A DNA stretch of 64,000 bases from Sphingomonas sp. BK235 (GTDB taxonomy: Bacteria > Pseudomonadota > Alphaproteobacteria > Sphingomonadales > Sphingomonadaceae), in assembly GCF_004345855.1 (NCBI RefSeq), contig NZ_SLXN01000009.1:62001-126000 (forward strand), read 5' to 3'. A model generated the notes under the pieces. The model was not told where the DNA came from. It searched no databases and saw nothing but the letters and a program-made list of their open reading frames with translations. Below are positions 25,908-35,900 of the stretch, piece after piece; the first letter of the stretch is position 1; every line of letters begins with the position of its first letter. The translations under genes and the position numbers were made by a program.

Positions 25908-26906
25908 TCATCCGTTCAGGTCGAAGGCGCGCATCACGCCGAGATGGTCCGACAGCCGCTCGCCGTCGGGCAGCGCACCGAAGCCCTGCACCGTCCCGAT
26001 CGCGGTCGCCGGCGCGCGCGCGAACACGATCGTCTTGGCGCGCGCGATCGAGGGGACCAGAGCGAGCGAGCGGCACACCGGGCCGCAGCTGATCTCCGAC
26101 CCGCTCACCGTCAGCCGGTCCGCGCCGACCAGCGCGGCGGCGAGATAGGCACCGCGCGCGGGGTCGTTGCCGACGTTGAAATCGCCCGCGACCACCACCG
26201 GCAGCCCGGCGGCTTCCCAGCGCGCGACCGCGGCGCGCAGCAGATCGACCTGGCGGCGATAGGCGGCGAGGCTGCGCGCGTCGGCCACCCCCGAGGCGGT
26301 GCGCGCGTTGAGATGCGTGTCCAGCACCACCAGCGGCGCGGCCACGCCCGGCACGCGCAGCGCCACCGCGAGCACGCCCTTGTTGGCGAGACAGTCGTAG
26401 CCCGCGCAGGCGAAGCGCGGGAAGGCGAGCTGCTCCACCGCGACGATCGGATAATCGGAGAAGATCGCGAGCCCGCTGTCCTCCTGCGCGCCCTCGGTCT
26501 CGCCGTGCCACGCGCTGGCCGCGGCGAGAAAGGCGCGCGCCGCGGCGTCGGCGGGGGCGGGGGAGCGCAGCGCGGCGTCGGGGCCGAAGGCGGCGTAGCG
26601 ATAGCCCGCGGCGGGGCCGATCGCCTTCTGCGCCGCGCCGAACGCCTCCTGCACCGCGACGACGTGCGGCGCCGCGCCGCGCGCGCGCAGCCCGCGCAGC
26701 TCGGCCGCGATCGCCGCGGCGGCGCGGGTGCGGCCCTGCGTCAGCGGCCAGGGCAGGCCCTCGACATTGTAGGACAACAGGCTGACCGGGCCGGGCGCGA
26801 CCGCCGCGGGCGCCAGCGGCACCGCCCCGCCGCGCACCGGCCGCGGCGCCGCGATCCCCGCGAGCAGCACCACCGCCGCGACCAGCACCGACCCCCATCT
26901 CCGCAC
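25908..26906 (-). CDS. Exported endonuclease/exonuclease/phosphatase-fold protein (copy 2)
   Basis: EEP hydrolase of 332 residues with a signal peptide (VLVAAVVLLAGIAAPRPVRG). Motifs are VSLLSYNVEGLPWP, VVAVQEAFG, VVLDTHLN, VVVAGDFNVGN and the terminal LSDHLGVMRAF. It shares with the protein at 11686-12810 the block SDYPIVAVE...CAGYDCLANKGVL, including both cysteines, so they are paralogues. A secreted phosphodiesterase such as a sphingomyelinase- or nuclease-like enzyme is possible; the substrate is not visible. Confidence 0.85.
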   Translation of the reverse strand: MRRWGSVLVAAVVLLAGIAAPRPVRGGAVPLAPAAVAPGPVSLLSYNVEGLPWPLTQGRTRAAAAIAAELRGLRARGAAPHVVAVQEAFGAAQKAIGPAAGYRYAAFGPDAALRSPAPADAAARAFLAAASAWHGETEGAQEDSGLAIFSDYPIVAVEQLAFPRFACAGYDCLANKGVLAVALRVPGVAAPLVVLDTHLNARTASGVADARSLAAYRRQVDLLRAAVARWEAAGLPVVVAGDFNVGNDPARGAYLAAALVGADRLTVSGSEISCGPVCRSLALVPSIARAKTIVFARAPATAIGTVQGFGALPDGERLSDHLGVMRAFDLNG

Positions 26907-27019
26907 CGATCGTTCCTCCGCGCTTCGGCCCCCGCGCGGCGGAGACTAAGCGCGCGATCATGACCGCGCGCGGGCGCGGGGATTACATCGCGGTCATCTC
27001 GCGGCGGCGCCGGGCCGCG

Positions 27020-27823
27020 TCATAGCTGCGAGTAAGGCGTGGGGGCGAGGATCTGGTTGTCGATCCCGGTGGTGATCTCGGGGTCGGTGAGCCCCGGGGT
27101 GGCGATCAGCCGTTGCCACGCCGGATCGGCGACGAAGCGCTTCCAGTTGCGCTCGCGCGTCGCCAGGTCGGGGAAGGTCAGCATATAGGTGAGGCTCGGC
27201 AGCCGCGCGCCGGTGAGGTCCTGCGCGAAGAACACCGGGGTCAGCCCGGTGCGGCGGAAGATCTCGATCTCGCCGCCGGTGTCGAACATCGCGATCTTGG
27301 TCGCGCCCGCGCGGTCGGCGTGACTGAAATAGGTGCGCAGCTCGAAGATCCGTGCGGCGTCGGTCGCGGGCGGCTCGACGCGCGGGAGATGCGGGAAGGC
27401 GCGCATCAGCCGCACCTCGTGCGTGGCATAAGGCGGTGCCTCGGGCGTCGCGGCGGCAAAGCGCTCCGCCGCGGCGACATAGGCGCGATCGGCCGCGAGC
27501 CGCGCGGGCAGCGCCTCGAAATCGACGAGCGCGCGATGCGGGATCAGGACGAGGACGCTCGGGGCGCCCGGGCCGATCGCGACGGTGAAGACGCCGATCG
27601 GCCCGCTCCCCGCGCGCCGCGCCGCGGGAACGAAGGCGTCGCGCAGATAGGTGTCGAGCCGCTGCCGCATCGCGCCGTTGACCAGCCGGTAGGTGCGCAG
27701 CTCGTAGATCTCCGGCGCCGCGCCCGCGGCGGTGCCCTGCGCCAGCGCGTCGGCGCCGAGCAGCGCCGCGCCGCCCAGCGCGCTGCCCGCGATCACGCCG
27801 CGGCGATCGATCGAATGAGTCAT
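27020..27823 (-). CDS. Tat-type exported NIPSNAP-family protein
   Basis: Protein of 267 residues with an N-terminal DRRGVIAGSALGGAALLGA stretch resembling a twin-arginine signal. It carries two NIPSNAP-like ferredoxin-fold repeats, each starting with the family's ELRTY motif (IYELRTYRLVNG near residue 38 and IFELRTYFSHAD near residue 162). The family has no settled biochemical role. A hydrophobic beta strand MLTFPDLATRERNW in the second repeat is also characteristic. It lies 55 nt downstream of the acid phosphatase gene on the same strand is not true in transcription order: the phosphatase stop (27879) precedes this start (27823), so the two could be co-transcribed. Confidence 0.8.
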   Translation of the reverse strand: MTHSIDRRGVIAGSALGGAALLGADALAQGTAAGAAPEIYELRTYRLVNGAMRQRLDTYLRDAFVPAARRAGSGPIGVFTVAIGPGAPSVLVLIPHRALVDFEALPARLAADRAYVAAAERFAAATPEAPPYATHEVRLMRAFPHLPRVEPPATDAARIFELRTYFSHADRAGATKIAMFDTGGEIEIFRRTGLTPVFFAQDLTGARLPSLTYMLTFPDLATRERNWKRFVADPAWQRLIATPGLTDPEITTGIDNQILAPTPYSQL

Positions 27824-27878
27824 GTCGGCCCCATGAAGTCGTTGATTTCCCGCTAGGAAGCCGATGCGGCCGGGCGCG

Positions 27879-28625
27879 TCAATCCGCCGCCGGGTGATCG
27901 CCCGACCGGATCGCGTCACCGGCGGGCGCCGCGCGCGCGTCGAGCAGCCGCGCCAGTTCGGCGCGCGCGGCGTCCATGTCGGCGCGGAACGCGGGCTCGG
28001 CGTGGAGCCGGCTCACCAGCGCGGCGCCCGACAGATAGCCCGCCTCGACCGCGCTGCGGCTGTGCGAGCCGCAGATGACGCGGCTCTCGCCATACTCGCG
28101 CCCGCGCGCCAGGATCGCGGTGGCGCGCGCGGGCACCAGCTCGGCGAGGATCAGCGCGGTGGTCCAGCCGCTGGTGGTATGGCCCGAGGGATAGTCGCCG
28201 TTGGCGGCGAGATGCGCGCTGCGCGGCTCGCAGATCGCGCCCGGCTGATCGAGATAGGGGCGGCGCACCGCGAACGCCGCCTTGGCGCGCGCCACCATGC
28301 CGCCGTCGCCGAGCCGCTCGAACAGATGCGCGGTGGCCGGCGCGGTCGCGGCGTCGAGGTGCCGCCCGAGCGCGGCGGCGAAGACGGTGAAGCGATCGTC
28401 GGTGACGTCGCGCGTCGCCAGCGCCCAGCGCGGCGAGCCGACGAGGCGGCGCGTGGCGCGGAAGGTGGCGCGGTCGTCGACCGAGCGCGCGTCGCCGCGC
28501 ACCGGCGGGGGCGGCAGCACGCGGGTGAGATCGGGCACCGCGGCACCGTCGAGATAGGCCGCGGGCGGGCTCGCCGCGGCGGTGACGGCGAGCGCGAGCG
28601 GGAGCAGCAGCAGGCGGCGGGACAT
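27879..28625 (-). CDS. Class A acid phosphatase (PAP2 superfamily)
   Basis: Periplasmic phosphatase of 248 residues with a signal peptide (LLLLPLALAVTAAASPPAA). The PAP2 signature is present in order: AAFAVRRPYL, GDYPSGHTTSGWT and ESRVICGSHSRSAVEAG, supplying the three catalytic blocks (RRP, SGH, SR...H). The third block has HSRSAVEAG where PhoN-like enzymes usually have HWPSDVDAG. These enzymes remove phosphate from diverse organic monoesters. It is followed 55 nt later by the NIPSNAP gene. Confidence 0.88.
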   Translation of the reverse strand: MSRRLLLLPLALAVTAAASPPAAYLDGAAVPDLTRVLPPPPVRGDARSVDDRATFRATRRLVGSPRWALATRDVTDDRFTVFAAALGRHLDAATAPATAHLFERLGDGGMVARAKAAFAVRRPYLDQPGAICEPRSAHLAANGDYPSGHTTSGWTTALILAELVPARATAILARGREYGESRVICGSHSRSAVEAGYLSGAALVSRLHAEPAFRADMDAARAELARLLDARAAPAGDAIRSGDHPAAD

Positions 28626-28709
28626 CGGCGACCTCTTTCACGGGCGACGGGTGACGCGGGCGCCGGGGCGCCGACGCGTCGCTGCCCGACCGTCGCGCGC
28701 GCCCAGGGT

Positions 28710-28775
28710 GATCCAGCGGCGAGGTGCTGCCGCGGACGCAGCAGCACGGTTCAACCGGGTGAACCAGACCCTAGG
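28710..28775 (+). repeat. REP-like palindrome, family B copy 2
   Basis: Hairpin built on GTGCTGC/GCAGCAC (28724-28730 and 28741-28747), followed by GGTTCAACC, GAACCAGACC and CTAGG. It shares hairpin layout and tail with copies near 14048-14112 and 52840-52976. It lies upstream of the acid phosphatase gene. Confidence 0.6.
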
Positions 28776-28870
28776 AGCGGGTCGTGAACCGTGTGTGACA
28801 GCGCGCGCGGCGGCGCGGCGCGCACCGCTGCGGCGGCCGGTGCCGCGGGGCGCCCGGCCGCCGGATCGGG

Positions 28871-29122
28871 TCAGTTGCTGTCCGAATCGTCGTCGTCGTC
28901 GGCGATGATGATGATCCCCGCGATCACCGCCGCCGCGGCCACCGCGGCGACGATCGCGCCGCTGCCGCCGAGCAGGCCGCTCTTCGCCGCGGCGGGGGTG
29001 GCGGCGCGGCTGTGGCCGGCGACCGACAGGCGCGCCGCGGCGGCGCCGTTCGCGGGCGCGGCGAGCGCGGGGCTGGCGGCCAGCGTCGCCGCGGCGGCGC
29101 CGACGAGAAACTTCGCGATCAT
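28871..29122 (-). CDS. Small exported/membrane protein with acidic C-terminus
   Basis: Unrecognised 83-residue protein. A signal peptide (FLVGAAAATLAASPALA) is followed by a short linker, a strongly hydrophobic helix (GAIVAAVAAAAVIAGIIIIA, about residues 53-72) and an all-acidic end DDDDDSDSN. AGGAG lies 6 nt before the ATG. Similar small proteins with a terminal Asp run are frequent in sphingomonads as I recall, with unknown role. It is a monocistronic gene. Confidence 0.7.
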   Translation of the reverse strand: MIAKFLVGAAAATLAASPALAAPANGAAAARLSVAGHSRAATPAAAKSGLLGGSGAIVAAVAAAAVIAGIIIIADDDDDSDSN

Positions 29123-29228
29123 GATCGTCTCCTCTTCGTTGCGGCGTCGCCGCGCCGGCACCCGCCGGCGTCGCGCACGCCCATCGGCAAGACGGTGCCG
29201 CGCGCGTGCGGCCTTGGTCGCCCCCGCC

Positions 29229-31679
29229 TCAGCCGCCGATCGGCATGCCCGGCGGGATCGCCGGTGCGGCGCGCGCGCCCTTGGCGAGCAGGCGGTCGAG
29301 CGCGGCGGGATCCTCGATCAGCCGCGCCATCCCCCGCGCGCCCTCGTCACCGCGCGCGAGCCGCTTCGCGGTGGCGCGCAGCCGCGCGTCGAGCCGCAGC
29401 GCGACGTCGGGCGCGGTCGCGGGCGCGCGCGCCGCCGCGGCCAGCGCGAGCAGGACGCGCAGCGCGATCCGCCGCGCCACCAGATCGTCGCGGCGCGCGA
29501 GCATCACCGCGTCGAGCCGGTCGAGCACGGTATCGAGCCCCGGCAGCGCGGGATCGGCGGCGTGCTGGAGCTGGAGCCGGGTCAGCCGCGACGGCGCGAG
29601 CAGCGTCTCCAGCGTCACCTGCGCGGCGACGTCGGTCGCGACCAGGGGATCGAACACCGCGCCGCCCGCGGTATCGAGCACCTCGGTATCGAACTGCGGG
29701 TCGGCGCTGCCGTTGATCCCCGACGACAGCGTCAGCGCCAGCGCGGGCGGCACCGTCAGCGCCTCGGGCGCGAGCGTCGCCATCAGCGCGTCGAGCGCCG
29801 CGATCTGCTCGGCCGCGGCGGCGCGCGCCGGGGGCGGGGCGGCGTCCCCCGCGACCGCATAGCCGTAATGCACCCCGCCCAGCGTCTTGCCGACCGCGGC
29901 CACGGCGTAACGGTGGAACAGCCAGATCGGCACGAAGCTGCGGCGCAGGTCGGCCAGCGGCGCGCCGGCGTGGAGCACGCCCGGGCCGAAGCGCGCCAGC
30001 GCGACGCGGCGCACCGCCATCACCTGCGCGAGGTCGGCGGGCGAGTCGGTCCCCTCGGCCCACATGCTGTCGCCGGGGACGGCGAGCCCGGGGTCGCGCC
30101 CGTCGATGTCGGTGAGGTAGCGCATCCCCGCGGCTTGCGCCGCGTCGGCCTTGGCCGCGGCGGCGACGTCGGGATCGGTGCCGGGGGCGGGCTGGCCGTA
30201 GAGCCAGTCGACCGTGAACCTGTCCCACGCGCCGATCCCGCTGGCGTAGGCGTCGGACAGGTCGATCGCCGCGCCGTTGAGCGCGATCTTGGCGAAGGGA
30301 TAGTCCATCACCGAGGCACGGTCCTGCGTGCTCGCCGCGAAATTGTGCGCGAAGCCGAGCGCGTGCCCCACCTCGTGCGCGCCGAGCTGGCGGATCCGCG
30401 CGAGCGCGACGCGGACCGGGTCGTTGGCGGTGCCCTTATTCTCCTCGGCCAGCCCGACCAGCGCCTCGAAGATCAGGATGTCCTGGCGCAGCCGCAGCCC
30501 CTCCAGCACGACATTGCCCTTGATGATCTCGCCGGTGCGCGGGTCGGTGACCCCGCCGCCATAGGACCAGCTGCGCGTCTGCCGCTCGTTCCAGTTGACC
30601 ATGTTGTAGCGCACGTCCTGCGGGTCGGCGTCGGCGGGCAGGACGCGGACCTGGAAGGCGTCGACATAGCCCGCCGCGTCGAACGCCTGGTTCCACCACG
30701 CCACCCCCTCCGCCAGCGCGGTGCGGATCGGCTCGGGCGCCTTGTTGTCGATGTAGAAGACGATCGGCTGGCGCACGCGCGAGCGCGGCGCGGCGGGATC
30801 CAGCTTCTCCAGGCGGAAATGGTTGGCATATTGCTGGAACACCGGGGCGCCGAGCGGGGTGTTGAACTCATAGACCGGGGTGGCGAAGCTGCCCGAGCGG
30901 ATGTCGAAGCGGCGCGGCACGAAGCCCGGCGCGGGCAGCCGCACCAGCGAATGGTGGACGGTGAAGCTCACCTGCCGCCCGTCGGGCGCGATCGTGTCGA
31001 CCTCCTTGCCCGGCGTGTCCGAGCCATAGGTCTGCACCGCGTCGACCTCGATATTGTCGGGGAAGGCCTTGACCGAGCCGGGGTCGACCGCGCTGAGCGC
31101 GTCGATCAGCTTGAACCCCTTGGCCTCGGCGTTGAGCTTGTCGGCCAGCCGCATCGTGTCGCGCAGCAGCAGCGCGCCGAGGTCGACCATGACGCGCCCG
31201 TCGGGCAGCGCCGCGACCAGGTCGAGCATCGCCACGGTGCTGACCGGGAAGTCCGCGCGCGCGCCGCGCTGCTCGAGCGCGTCGCCGGAGGAGCGGTAGC
31301 GCGGGTTCTCGAACATCACCGCCACCTTCTTGCCGAGCCGGCGGAAGGCGAGCAGCTGGGTGTCCCCCAGCATGCCATGGTCGATCCGGATCGGGGCCGA
31401 GCCCATCCCGGTCTTGAGCGCGGTGACATAGAGGAAGCGCCCCGACACGCCCTCGGCGTCGGGCGCGGGAAGCGTGACGAGCACCTTGCCGCTGTCGCGC
31501 TCGACCGTGACCGGCAGCAGCGTGGACGCGGTGGCCGGCACCGGCGCCGGCACCGGCGCCGCGGGGGCGGGGGCGGGGGCGGGCGCGCGCGGCGTCGCCG
31601 TCACCGCCGCGGCGCCGAGCCCGCCCGCCAGCAGCAGCGCCGCCGCGCCGGCGCGGCCTCGATAGTTGGTCGCGGTCAT
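29229..31679 (-). CDS. Zinc-dependent metalloprotease (DUF5117/DUF4953-like)
   Basis: Secreted peptidase of 816 residues. A signal peptide and Pro/Ala-rich linker (residues 1-55) are followed by a beta-rich N-terminal domain (GRFLYVTALKTGMGSAPIRI) and a metzincin-type catalytic domain with the zinc motif GAHEVGHALGFAHNF (HExxHxxGxxH, near residue 432). VMDYP after it is a plausible Met-turn. The C-terminal third is helical. The arrangement matches the large zinc-dependent metalloproteases with DUF5117 and DUF4953. AGAAGGGGG precedes ATG 31679. It is divergent from the chloroperoxidase-like hydrolase. Confidence 0.9.
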   Translation of the reverse strand: MTATNYRGRAGAAALLLAGGLGAAAVTATPRAPAPAPAPAAPVPAPVPATASTLLPVTVERDSGKVLVTLPAPDAEGVSGRFLYVTALKTGMGSAPIRIDHGMLGDTQLLAFRRLGKKVAVMFENPRYRSSGDALEQRGARADFPVSTVAMLDLVAALPDGRVMVDLGALLLRDTMRLADKLNAEAKGFKLIDALSAVDPGSVKAFPDNIEVDAVQTYGSDTPGKEVDTIAPDGRQVSFTVHHSLVRLPAPGFVPRRFDIRSGSFATPVYEFNTPLGAPVFQQYANHFRLEKLDPAAPRSRVRQPIVFYIDNKAPEPIRTALAEGVAWWNQAFDAAGYVDAFQVRVLPADADPQDVRYNMVNWNERQTRSWSYGGGVTDPRTGEIIKGNVVLEGLRLRQDILIFEALVGLAEENKGTANDPVRVALARIRQLGAHEVGHALGFAHNFAASTQDRASVMDYPFAKIALNGAAIDLSDAYASGIGAWDRFTVDWLYGQPAPGTDPDVAAAAKADAAQAAGMRYLTDIDGRDPGLAVPGDSMWAEGTDSPADLAQVMAVRRVALARFGPGVLHAGAPLADLRRSFVPIWLFHRYAVAAVGKTLGGVHYGYAVAGDAAPPPARAAAAEQIAALDALMATLAPEALTVPPALALTLSSGINGSADPQFDTEVLDTAGGAVFDPLVATDVAAQVTLETLLAPSRLTRLQLQHAADPALPGLDTVLDRLDAVMLARRDDLVARRIALRVLLALAAAARAPATAPDVALRLDARLRATAKRLARGDEGARGMARLIEDPAALDRLLAKGARAAPAIPPGMPIGG

Positions 31680-31833
31680 GCTGGCCCCCTTCTCTCTGGC
31701 GTGACGCGGCGACGCTAGCACAGCCGCGGCGCGTCCGGGCGCGATCTTATACGCCTGACTCGACTCGATCGTTACGGCTATGATCCTGATCCCCGGACCG
31801 ATTCCGGGACCACCCGCGCACAGGGAGCGAGCC

Positions 31834-32670
31834 ATGCCCACGATCACCACGAGCGACGGCACCGAGATCTTCTTCAAGGACTGGGGGCCGCGCGACGCGC
31901 AGCCGATCGTGTTCCACCACGGCTGGCCGCTGTCGTCGGACGATTGGGACAATCAGCTGCTGTTCTTCCTCGCGCAGGGCTATCGCGTCGTCGCGCACGA
32001 CCGCCGCGGCCACGGCCGTTCGGCGCAGGTCGACCATGGCCATGACATGGCCACCTATGCCGCCGACGCCGCCGCGGTGGCCGAGCATCTCGACCTGCGC
32101 GGCGCGGTGCATATCGGCCATTCGACCGGGGGCGGCGAGGTCGCGGCCTATGTCGCGCGCCACGGCCTGCCCGCGGGGCGCGTCGCCAAGGCGGTGCTGG
32201 TCAGCGCGGTGCCGCCGATCATGGTCAAGACCGAGCGCTACCCCGGCGGGCTGCCGATCGACGTGTTCGACGGGCTGCGCGCCGCGCTCGCCGCCGACCG
32301 CGCGAGCTTCTTCCGCGACCTGCCCGCCGGCCCCTTCTACGGCTTCAACCGCGACGGCGCGACCGCGCGGCCCGCGGTGATCGACAATTGGTGGCGCCAG
32401 GGGATGATGGGCAGCGCGCTGGCGCATCACGAGGGGATCAAGGCCTTCTCCGAGACCGACCAGACCGACGACCTGCGCGCCATCACCGTGCCGACGCTGG
32501 TGCTCCACGGCGACGACGACCAGATCGTGCCCTATCAGAACGCGGGCGTGCAGGCCGCCGAGATCCTGCCCGACGCGACGCTCAAGGTCTATCCGGGCTT
32601 CTCGCACGGCATGCTGACGGTCAACCACGAGGTGCTCAACCCCGATCTGCTCGCCTTCGTGCGCGGCTGA
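31834..32670 (+). CDS. Alpha/beta hydrolase, non-heme chloroperoxidase-like
   Basis: Cytosolic alpha/beta-hydrolase of 278 residues. It shows the cofactor-free haloperoxidase/esterase pattern: ITTSDGTEIFFKDWG at the N-terminus, HHGWPLSSDDWD, DRRGHGRS, the nucleophile elbow GHSTGGGE (Ser near residue 96), the acid in LHGDDDQIVP and the histidine in GFSHGM. Such enzymes act as esterases and can halogenate through peracid formation. GGGAG precedes ATG 31834. It ends 11 nt before a strong GC hairpin. Confidence 0.92.
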   Translation: MPTITTSDGTEIFFKDWGPRDAQPIVFHHGWPLSSDDWDNQLLFFLAQGYRVVAHDRRGHGRSAQVDHGHDMATYAADAAAVAEHLDLRGAVHIGHSTGGGEVAAYVARHGLPAGRVAKAVLVSAVPPIMVKTERYPGGLPIDVFDGLRAALAADRASFFRDLPAGPFYGFNRDGATARPAVIDNWWRQGMMGSALAHHEGIKAFSETDQTDDLRAITVPTLVLHGDDDQIVPYQNAGVQAAEILPDATLKVYPGFSHGMLTVNHEVLNPDLLAFVRG

Positions 32671-32680
32671 CGCGACGGAC

Positions 32681-32706
32681 GGCCCGCCGGCGCGAACCGG
32701 CGGGCC
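32681..32706. terminator. Hairpin terminator candidate
   Basis: Perfect 10-bp stem GGCCCGCCGG/CCGGCGGGCC (32681-32690 and 32697-32706) with loop CGCGAA, between convergent genes ending at 32670 and 32728. No T-tract is present. Confidence 0.55.
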
Positions 32707-32727
32707 GCTCGCGCGCGGCCCGTCCGC

Positions 32728-32871
32728 TCAATGGCCGTAGCGCTTGATGCCGCGGCGGCGCAGTTGCACGCGCCGGCGCCGCCGCAGCATCACCACCGCG
32801 ACGGGCGCGGCGACGATGACGACGACACCGATGATCGCGTAAGCGACCAGCTCGCGGGTGATCTCAACCAT
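32728..32871 (-). CDS. 47-residue single-pass membrane protein
   Basis: Small frame beginning MVEITRELVAYAIIGVVV and ending RRRGIKRYGH. One hydrophobic helix (AYAIIGVVVIVAAPVAVVML, residues 10-29) is followed by a strongly basic tail (RRRRRVQLRRR), giving an inner-membrane anchor with a cytoplasmic basic end. AGG lies about 7 nt before ATG 32871. Base composition by codon position looks coding (GC-rich third positions: GTC, ATC, GCG). It is downstream of the autotransporter gene on the same strand and convergent with the hydrolase. Function unknown. Confidence 0.6.
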   Translation of the reverse strand: MVEITRELVAYAIIGVVVIVAAPVAVVMLRRRRRVQLRRRGIKRYGH

Positions 32872-32963
32872 GGCGCGCCTGTGGCACAATGTCGGCGCGC
32901 TGTCATCGGCCTAAGTGCGATGGCTGAGACGGTTCATGAGCCACCGCCGCGAGGCGGCCGCGC

Positions 32964-35900
32964 TCAGAAGCGCAGCCGCACCCCGGTGGTGATCGTCTCC
33001 TGATGGTCGCCGCGCCCGGTCTGCGCCGAGGCCGCGCTGAACAGGTCGACCCCGCCGGCGAGGCGATAGTCGATCCCCGCCGCGGCGGTGCCGACCACCG
33101 GCGCGCGCGACGCCCCCAGCGCGCCGAGCGCGAGCGGGGCATCGGCGAAGCCCGCCAGCGCCGCGACGCGGCGTCCCTCGATCTGGTGGCGCAGCCCGAG
33201 CGCGACATGCGGGCGGAAGCGCGCGGCCGAGTCCGGATCGCGCGCCAGCCCGAGGCCGGCGTCGACGAAGCCCGCGACGTGACGGTGGCGCGCGACGCGC
33301 AGCGCGAAGCGGCTCGCGCCCGCTTCCTCCACCCCGTCGCGCGTGGTGCGGACATAGGTCAGCCCGAGGCGCGGGCGCAGCGTCCAGTCGTTGCCCACCG
33401 CCAGCGCGTGGTGCACCGCGACGTCGCTGACCCAGCTGTGCAGCCCGTAGCGCGCGCGCGCCGCGACCGTGCCGGGCAGCGTGCGGTCGGTGCGCGCGTC
33501 GCCGCCGTCGTACAGCAGCGAGCCGCTGAAGCCCCAGCCCGCGGGCGCGGCATAGCGCGCGTGCAGCCCCGCCACCGCGCCGTCGGCGCGCGTGCGCGCG
33601 CCGAGCGAGTCGATCTGCTGGCGGCCGTTGAGATAGCCGGCGAAGGCGCCGACCATCCAGCCGCGGTCGCCATAGCCGATCCCGCCGAGGAAGCCGTAGC
33701 CGTGCGCGCGCGCCGCGCTGGTGCCGCGCGCGGCGTCGCCGCCGAGCCGGTGCCACTGGCCGATCGTCTGCGCGAAGGTGAAGGCGCCCGCGTCGGTGCG
33801 GTCGGTCGCGAAGGCGGCGCCGCGCGCGACCTGCGCCAGCGACAGCGCCTGGTCGACGCCGAGCTGGGTCGCCGAGGCATAGGCCTCGGGGGTCAGCCGC
33901 GCGAAGGCGCGCGCGTCGCTGGTGCCCGCGTCGGTCAGCAGCGCGGGCAGCGCGGCGAGCAGCGCGGCGTCGCGCGGCGCCGCGGCGATCGCGGCGTTGA
34001 CATAATCGACGCTCGCCGCGACCTGCGGCGCGAAGCCCGCCGCGCCCGCGAATTGCGCGAGCAGGCGCAGGCTGCCCGCGTCCTGGAGCAGCAGCCCGGG
34101 CTGGTCGTCGGGCAGGCGCACCGTGGTGAAGCCGCCGCTCACCCCGCCGCTGGCGTCGATCAGCGCGTAGCTGGTGCCCGCGCGCAGCGGCGCCGCCGCG
34201 ACGAGCTGGAGCGTGGCGCCCGGCGCGATCGACAGCGCGCCGTTGACGACGAGCCGGTCCGACACGGTCGGGGTCAGCTCGAACAGCGCGGTGGCGCTGC
34301 CCGCCAGCGCGACATTGCCGTTGACCGTCATCGTCCCGGGCGAGGCGCCCGGGCTGAGCGTCCCCGCCACCGCGAGGTCGGCGTTGACGACGCCGGCCGA
34401 GCCGAAGGTGGCGTCGCGCGCCACCGTGATCCGCGGCGCGGTGAGGGTCGAGCCCGCCAGCCCGACCAGCCGCCCGCCGCTCAGCTCCAGCCGCTGGAGC
34501 GTCGCCGCGCCCGCGATCGTGGCATAGCCGCCGCTCACCGCGAGCTGCTCGACATCGCTCAGCCGGGTGAAGGCGACCGGCGCCGCCGCGGTGCCGCCCG
34601 TCACGGTGATCGCGTCGACGCCCGCGCCGCCGTCGACCGCGCCGGCGAAGCGCCCGCCCAGCGTCATGCGATCGTCGCCGTCGCCGAGGAAGACGTCGCC
34701 CTCGATCCGCCCGCTGCTGTCGATCCGGTCGTCGCCCCCGCCGAGCGCGATCGAGCCGAGGATCGTGCCGCTGTTGACGATCGTGTCGGCGGCGTCGCCC
34801 GCCGCGATCGCGCCGGGGAGATAATATTGGAACGGCAGCGCGCCGCCCCAGCCGTCGCTCTGATAGCCCTCGACCGTCTCGCCCGCGCCGCCGCGGATCG
34901 TGCCCGCGTTGACGAGCGCGAGCGTCCCGCGCGTCGTCAGCGCGGTGGACCATGGCCCGGTCGCCTCGATCACCCCGCCCGCCGCGTTGGTGACCGACAC
35001 CGCCACCGCCTCGCCGGCATCGATGCGCAGCGCCGCCGCAGTCGCGACATAGGAGCTCGACTCGGGCGGGAAGCCGGCGGAATAGCGGAAGCCGCCGGCA
35101 TTGGCGGCGATCGTGCCGCTGTTGGTGACGGTCACCGCGTGCGCGCCGCCCGCGAAGGCGGCGTCATCGAGCCATGCGGCGATCCCGCCGCGGCCGGTCG
35201 CGCTGATCGTGCCGCTGTTGTCGAGCAGCAGCGCGGCGTCGCGCGGGGCATAGGCCTGCGCGCTCATCTGCACCGCGCCGCCGCTCCCCGTGATCGTCCC
35301 CGTGTTGACCAGCGAGACCCCGATCGGGCTGCCGGCCGCCTCATACGGGAAGGAGAAGGTGCCCGCGGTCAGCACCGCACCCCCCGTGATCGTGCCGCTG
35401 TTGCGCGCGTCCAGCGTCGATTCGGTGTAGAGGGTCACGGCCGGCTGACCGCGCGTCGCGGTGAGACGCGCCTCGTTCTCGAAACGGTCCATCGTGCCCG
35501 CGATCAGGCCGGTGACGTCGCCGCGGTTGATCAGCCGCGCCAGCCGCGCGACACCGCCGCCGGGCGCCAGCGCGACGCTGTCGGCGGTGATCGTCCCGGT
35601 GATCGCCGCGGTGTTGACGATCGTGGCGTCGCCCGAGAGCGCCAGATCGGTGGCGAGCGGCGCGTCGGCGCGCAGCGTCAGCACCGTGTCCGCGCCGGTG
35701 GCGCGCGCGCCCTCGCGCTCGAAGCTGGCGAGCAGCGGCGCGCCGAGCGTGACGGTGGCGCTCGCCGCGCGCGCGTGGACGAACGTGTCGGTGCCGCCGC
35801 CCGCGTCGATAGTGCCGCTCACCCCGGTGGCGTCGCCGTAGCTGACGAACTGGTCGTCGCCGTCGCCGAAGCGCAGGTCGCCCGCGATCGTGCCGCCCTG

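Noticed and set aside
28741..28775. tRNA-like GGTTCAACC
   Set aside because: It is the tail of a family B repeat, recurring at the other copies; no acceptor or anticodon stems surround it.
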